The notes under the pieces: model-generated | Databases searched by the model: none | What the model saw: only the letters and a program-made list of their open reading frames with translations | Told to the model about the DNA's origin: nothing | Origin: Candidatus Zixiibacteriota bacterium | GTDB lineage: Bacteria > Zixibacteria > MSB-5A5 > GN15 > FEB-12 | Direction of reading: 5' to 3' | DNA: 16,178 nucleotides | Assembly (NCBI GenBank): GCA_016213305.1 | Contig: JACRAV010000413.1 | Coordinates: 1-16,178 of the forward strand | Shown: in pieces, positions 13,378 through 16,178 of the stretch | Layout of the letters: the number at the start of each line of letters is the position of its first letter | Position numbering within the stretch: position 1 is the stretch's first letter | Position numbers and translations under genes: made by a program

Positions 13378-15642
13378 ATGAAAGACAGACATTTTACATC
13401 GTTGGTTGTGGCCGCAGGTGTGGGGGTGGCTATGGCTTTCGTCCCGGCGGGTAGCACGATTTGGGCGGCTGATATTTCAGTAAGCGACATCGGCGCCGCA
13501 TCTGAACAGCTACGGCCCCGCGTGGCCGTGTCCCCCGGTCAGGGGTTCCTGGTGGTCTGGGAAGACAAACGTTCGGGCACGGGCGATGTCTTCATGCAAA
13601 GATTCGATCTTGCGGGGTGGAAGCTCGGTCTGAATCTCCGGGTGAATGATGACTCCGGTACCATTGTGCAGACGGCCCCATCGGTGGCCGCCGACGGATT
13701 TGGCAAGTACACGGCGGTCTGGCAGGACTATCGCAACGGGTCGTATCCGTTCCGGCCGAATATTTATTCCCAACAGTTTGATTCCACGGGAACGACGATC
13801 GGAACCAACCGACGAATTACCGTCGAACCACCCGACTCACTCCGGTCCGCGCCTGATCTGGCGCTGGCGCCGTGGGGAGGCGGGCTGGTGGTCTGGCAGG
13901 ACTATCGGAATCGCAACTGGGATATCTATGCTCAGCGGATAGCATCCGACGGCTCGCTGATTGGAAAGAACATTTTGATCAATGATGATCTCAATCTGGC
14001 GCAACAGCACGCGCCAAAGATATCAGCTTCGCCCGATGGCTGGTTCGTCGTTGTCTGGTATGACAGTCGATGGGCAAACGACGATATTTTTGTTCAACGA
14101 TTGGATTCGGCAGGTGGCAAGATCGGTCGGAACATCAAGGTCAACTCGGACGCCGGTTCGGCGCGGCAGGCGTTTCCCGATGTCGCCGCCGACGGCGCGG
14201 GCAACTTCACGGTCGTATGGACGGACTGGCGCAACGGTTCATATCCAAATAACCCCGACATTTACGCCCGCAAATTCGACACGCTGATGAATGCCTTGTA
14301 TGTGGATGTGCGGGTGAACAAGGATGGAAGCACGCGGTCACAACGGGACCCGTCGATCGCCGCCGACCGTCTGGGCAATGTGGGGATTGTCTGGTCGGAT
14401 TCCGGCGCGACCTCGTTTGACATTGTCGGGCAAATGATCGATGTCGAAGGGAATGTCCGCGAGCAGAACTTCCGGGCCAACAGCTCGACCGACAGCGCGC
14501 AGGTACAGCCGGATATCGCGCTTGACGGCCGGAATCGCTTCGTCACCTGGGCCGACAAACGGGGCGCGAACTGGGACATTTATGCGTCGGTGGCGAAGTA
14601 CAACAGTCCGTCGCTGGTACCGTCGCCCGCGACTCTTGCCTTTTCGGCGGAAAAAGGGGAGCCACTCCCCGCGCCCAAGACGCTGGCGATTACGCACGCC
14701 GGATATAACCGGCTGTCGTTCCGGCTCACATCGTCGGTGTCGTGGCTGAACGTGACGCCCGATACCGGTACCACGACCGATACGGTTTTGGTGGCGGTGA
14801 CGGATACGTCGCTGGCGGCTGGAACGTACTCCGGCGCGATCACGCTGGTCGATTTGACCAATCATGATTCAAGCGTTGTTGTGCCGGTGACCTTTGATTA
14901 CCGACAGCAACCGCCCGACACCCTGCGGCTCGGCTCGGTTCAGGCCGGGGTGGGAAGTATCGCGTCGGTTACACTCGCGATGTATGCTGATGACTCGGTT
15001 CTGGGGGTAGTCATGCCCCTGAGCTTTGACACGGCGATTATCCGGGTGGATTCGTTTGTGAGTTCAGACAGTTTGCCTCTCAATCTCGCCGACACAGTGC
15101 TGATCGATTCCACCGGCAGGGTAGCGGTGGTTCTATCATTCGATACGCTGGCGCCGTTGCCAAACGGCCGATATCGGCTCGGATCACTCTGGATCACCGC
15201 GCTGGCGCAGGGGATGACCACCCTTGATACCACCCGCTTCGATACCCTCGTTTGTCTGGTGCGCACGGCTTCGGGCAAGCTGAGAATTCCTGTGGTGCAA
15301 ACCGGGGATGTGACGGTGGACCAGGCGACAGGAGTGGAAGATCAAAGCCCTGATCCGCTGCCGTCAGATTTTGCGCTGGCCCAGAATTATCCAAACCCGT
15401 TTAACGGCGAGACTGTCATCGGGTACGATCTGCCTCGACCGGGGCGGGTACGACTTGAAGTGTTCAATCTCCTCGGGCAACGGGTGGCCATCATCAAAGA
15501 TCGCGTCGAACCGGCGGGACGGCATGTGGGTGTATGGGACGGAAAAGCCCGGTCGGGTGGTGATCTGCCGAGCGGGGTCTATTTCTACCGTCTTCAAGTT
15601 GGTCCGGCCGCCATTGTCCGCAAGATGACCCTGATCAAGTAA
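13378..15642 (+). CDS. Exported seven-repeat protein with BACON-like, cohesin-like and T9SS-type sorting domains
   Basis: The 754-residue product has a signal peptide (about 1-30, ending STIWA). Residues 45-410 contain seven tandem repeats of 52-58 residues, each with a core like VVWxDxRNxxxDIYxQRFD; the core tryptophans are W61, W115, W173, W227, W281, W339 and W391. Seven units of this size suggest a seven-bladed beta-propeller (inference). Residues 413-508 resemble a BACON domain (SSVSWLNVTPDTGT...AAGTYSGAITLVD...VVPVTFDY). Residues 515-640 resemble a cohesin-like beta sandwich. Residues 664-754 form a type A sorting tail: FALAQNYPNPFNGETVIGY, VFNLLGQRVAII, SGVYFYRLQVG, RKMTLIK. In Bacteroidota such tails direct type IX secretion. 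The substrate or ligand is unknown. The ribosome binding site is weak. Confidence 0.88.
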   Translation: MKDRHFTSLVVAAGVGVAMAFVPAGSTIWAADISVSDIGAASEQLRPRVAVSPGQGFLVVWEDKRSGTGDVFMQRFDLAGWKLGLNLRVNDDSGTIVQTAPSVAADGFGKYTAVWQDYRNGSYPFRPNIYSQQFDSTGTTIGTNRRITVEPPDSLRSAPDLALAPWGGGLVVWQDYRNRNWDIYAQRIASDGSLIGKNILINDDLNLAQQHAPKISASPDGWFVVVWYDSRWANDDIFVQRLDSAGGKIGRNIKVNSDAGSARQAFPDVAADGAGNFTVVWTDWRNGSYPNNPDIYARKFDTLMNALYVDVRVNKDGSTRSQRDPSIAADRLGNVGIVWSDSGATSFDIVGQMIDVEGNVREQNFRANSSTDSAQVQPDIALDGRNRFVTWADKRGANWDIYASVAKYNSPSLVPSPATLAFSAEKGEPLPAPKTLAITHAGYNRLSFRLTSSVSWLNVTPDTGTTTDTVLVAVTDTSLAAGTYSGAITLVDLTNHDSSVVVPVTFDYRQQPPDTLRLGSVQAGVGSIASVTLAMYADDSVLGVVMPLSFDTAIIRVDSFVSSDSLPLNLADTVLIDSTGRVAVVLSFDTLAPLPNGRYRLGSLWITALAQGMTTLDTTRFDTLVCLVRTASGKLRIPVVQTGDVTVDQATGVEDQSPDPLPSDFALAQNYPNPFNGETVIGYDLPRPGRVRLEVFNLLGQRVAIIKDRVEPAGRHVGVWDGKARSGGDLPSGVYFYRLQVGPAAIVRKMTLIK

Positions 15643-15665
15643 CTCTCGATCGAGTGACTTGGGGT

Positions 15666-15686
15666 GGCGGAAACCGCCAAACTTTT
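15666..15686 (+). terminator. Possible weak terminator
   Basis: GGCGG and CCGCC (15666-15678, loop AAA), extendable by a T-A pair, are followed by AAACTTTT. The stem is short and the T-tract has only four residues. It is placed suitably, 24 nt after the stop of the repeat-protein gene, but it is marginal. Confidence 0.35.
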
Positions 15687-15751
15687 CCGCCGTTATCTCG
15701 TATATCTCCGGTAGATATGAACTCACTCTCATACAAGGAGATACCCACATC

Positions 15752-16178
15752 ATGCGCCTGGTACTGGCCTGTCTGATCACGCTGACGGCCGCCACGGTAA
15801 TGGCGGACGGCGGGGGGCGAATTTACGGGAGAATCAAAACATCCGACGGCAACGAATTGAAGGGGATTATCCGGTGGGACCGCAATGAGGTGTCCTGGGT
15901 CGATCTGTTGAACGGAACCAAGGAAATCAAAGCGGAGGACAGCCGCTCGTCGGACGATGAACGCCGCTCCCGCCGACGCACGAGCGTGCGGATATTCGGC
16001 ATACGCATCAATGACCACGATATGGATTGGGAAGGCGGGGACCGATCGAGGGGATCGGTGGTTCGGTTCGGGCACATTCGGACGCTGGTACCCCGTCGCG
16101 GCGACAACGTGCTACTCGTGCTCAAATCCGGCGACACGGTGGAATTCAGTTCCGGGGGCACAGACTTCGGATCCGACA
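15752..16178 (+). CDS. Exported protein of unknown function, 3' end outside the window
   Basis: The frame is open from ATG 15752 to the window edge (142 codons seen). AAGGAG lies 11 nt upstream. The first 18 residues (MRLVLACLITLTAATVMA) form a signal peptide, so the protein is exported. The mature part starts DGGGRIYGRIKTSDGNELKG, followed by IIRWDRNEVSWVDLLNGTKE: two beta-rich segments of the kind that set a 'G-x-I-x-t-x-D-G-x-x-x-x-G' strand pair. A very charged stretch follows (residues 63-76, DSRSSDDERRSRRR), then a second repeat-like segment, VLLVLKSGDTVEFSSGG, which echoes the first. I do not recognise the family. No promoter is clear, and it may share a transcript with the preceding gene 109 nt upstream. 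Confidence 0.75.
   Translation, partial: MRLVLACLITLTAATVMADGGGRIYGRIKTSDGNELKGIIRWDRNEVSWVDLLNGTKEIKAEDSRSSDDERRSRRRTSVRIFGIRINDHDMDWEGGDRSRGSVVRFGHIRTLVPRRGDNVLLVLKSGDTVEFSSGGTDFGSD

Noticed and set aside
13194..13454. 86-codon + strand open frame
   Set aside because: It starts inside the terminator stem region and runs into the signal peptide region of the next gene in another frame; no motif or ribosome binding site.
13071..13490. 139-codon minus-strand open frame
   Set aside because: It is the reverse of the lysine/arginine-rich peptide gene and the terminator, with low-complexity product.
15645..15654. Palindrome CTCGATCGAG after the repeat-protein gene
   Set aside because: It is a perfect 10-bp palindrome but has no loop and no partner site, so it may be chance in GC-rich DNA.

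Overview
This window looks like chromosomal DNA of a Gram-negative (diderm) bacterium of the FCB superphylum. The evidence is a LapA/LapB pair, a lipoprotein murein hydrolase, a large exported protein ending in a T9SS-type C-terminal sorting tail (QNYPNPFN ... LGQRV ... SGVYFYRL ... KMTLIK), and a tiny AURKAIP1/COX24 (bS22/mS38)-like ribosomal peptide. The GC-rich composition, the tail style and the intergenic palindromes would fit an uncultured lineage such as Zixibacteria, but that placement is an inference from memory of families, not a search. All intact genes lie on the + strand. I see no phage, IS, CRISPR or defence genes.

Layout. 1-429: a repeat-rich, gene-free stretch with three CGAACCCAAT boxes spaced 51-52 nt and several GC-rich palindromes, then a -10-like box. 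430-1098: a small exported protein of unknown function, followed by two more palindromes (1183-1250) and a strong intrinsic terminator (1266-1295). 1300-9232: a tightly packed apparent operon with a visible promoter (TTGACC-17-TATCTT): lapA-like, lapB-like, a TPR-like/SPOR exported protein, mutS, mutL and miaA, several overlapping by 4-8 nt. miaA carries an in-frame TGA exactly where the family has a conserved glycine. 9385-12607: a four-LysM MltD-type lytic transglycosylase lipoprotein and a short-form SppA protease, 7 nt apart. 12643-13238: a consensus promoter, a leader with a hairpin, an HU-family protein, a 31-residue bS22/mS38-like peptide and a strong terminator. 13378-15642: a 754-residue exported protein with seven tandem propeller-like repeats, a BACON-like domain, a cohesin-like domain and a sorting tail. 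15752-end: an exported protein of unknown function cut by the window edge.

How the genes fit together. The main operon joins envelope genes (LPS-assembly control by LapA/LapB; septal or denuded-peptidoglycan binding by SPOR) to genome maintenance (MutS/MutL, with MutL of the endonuclease-bearing type used where MutH is absent) and tRNA modification (MiaA). The next cluster is again envelope related (peptidoglycan cleavage, signal-peptide clearance). The third unit makes two small basic proteins, one for the nucleoid and one probably for the ribosome. The observations most worth checking are the TGA in miaA, the LapB homologue that lacks the C-terminal rubredoxin-like CxxC domain, and the 31-residue peptide that standard gene callers easily miss. 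I did not find a convincing entirely new system.
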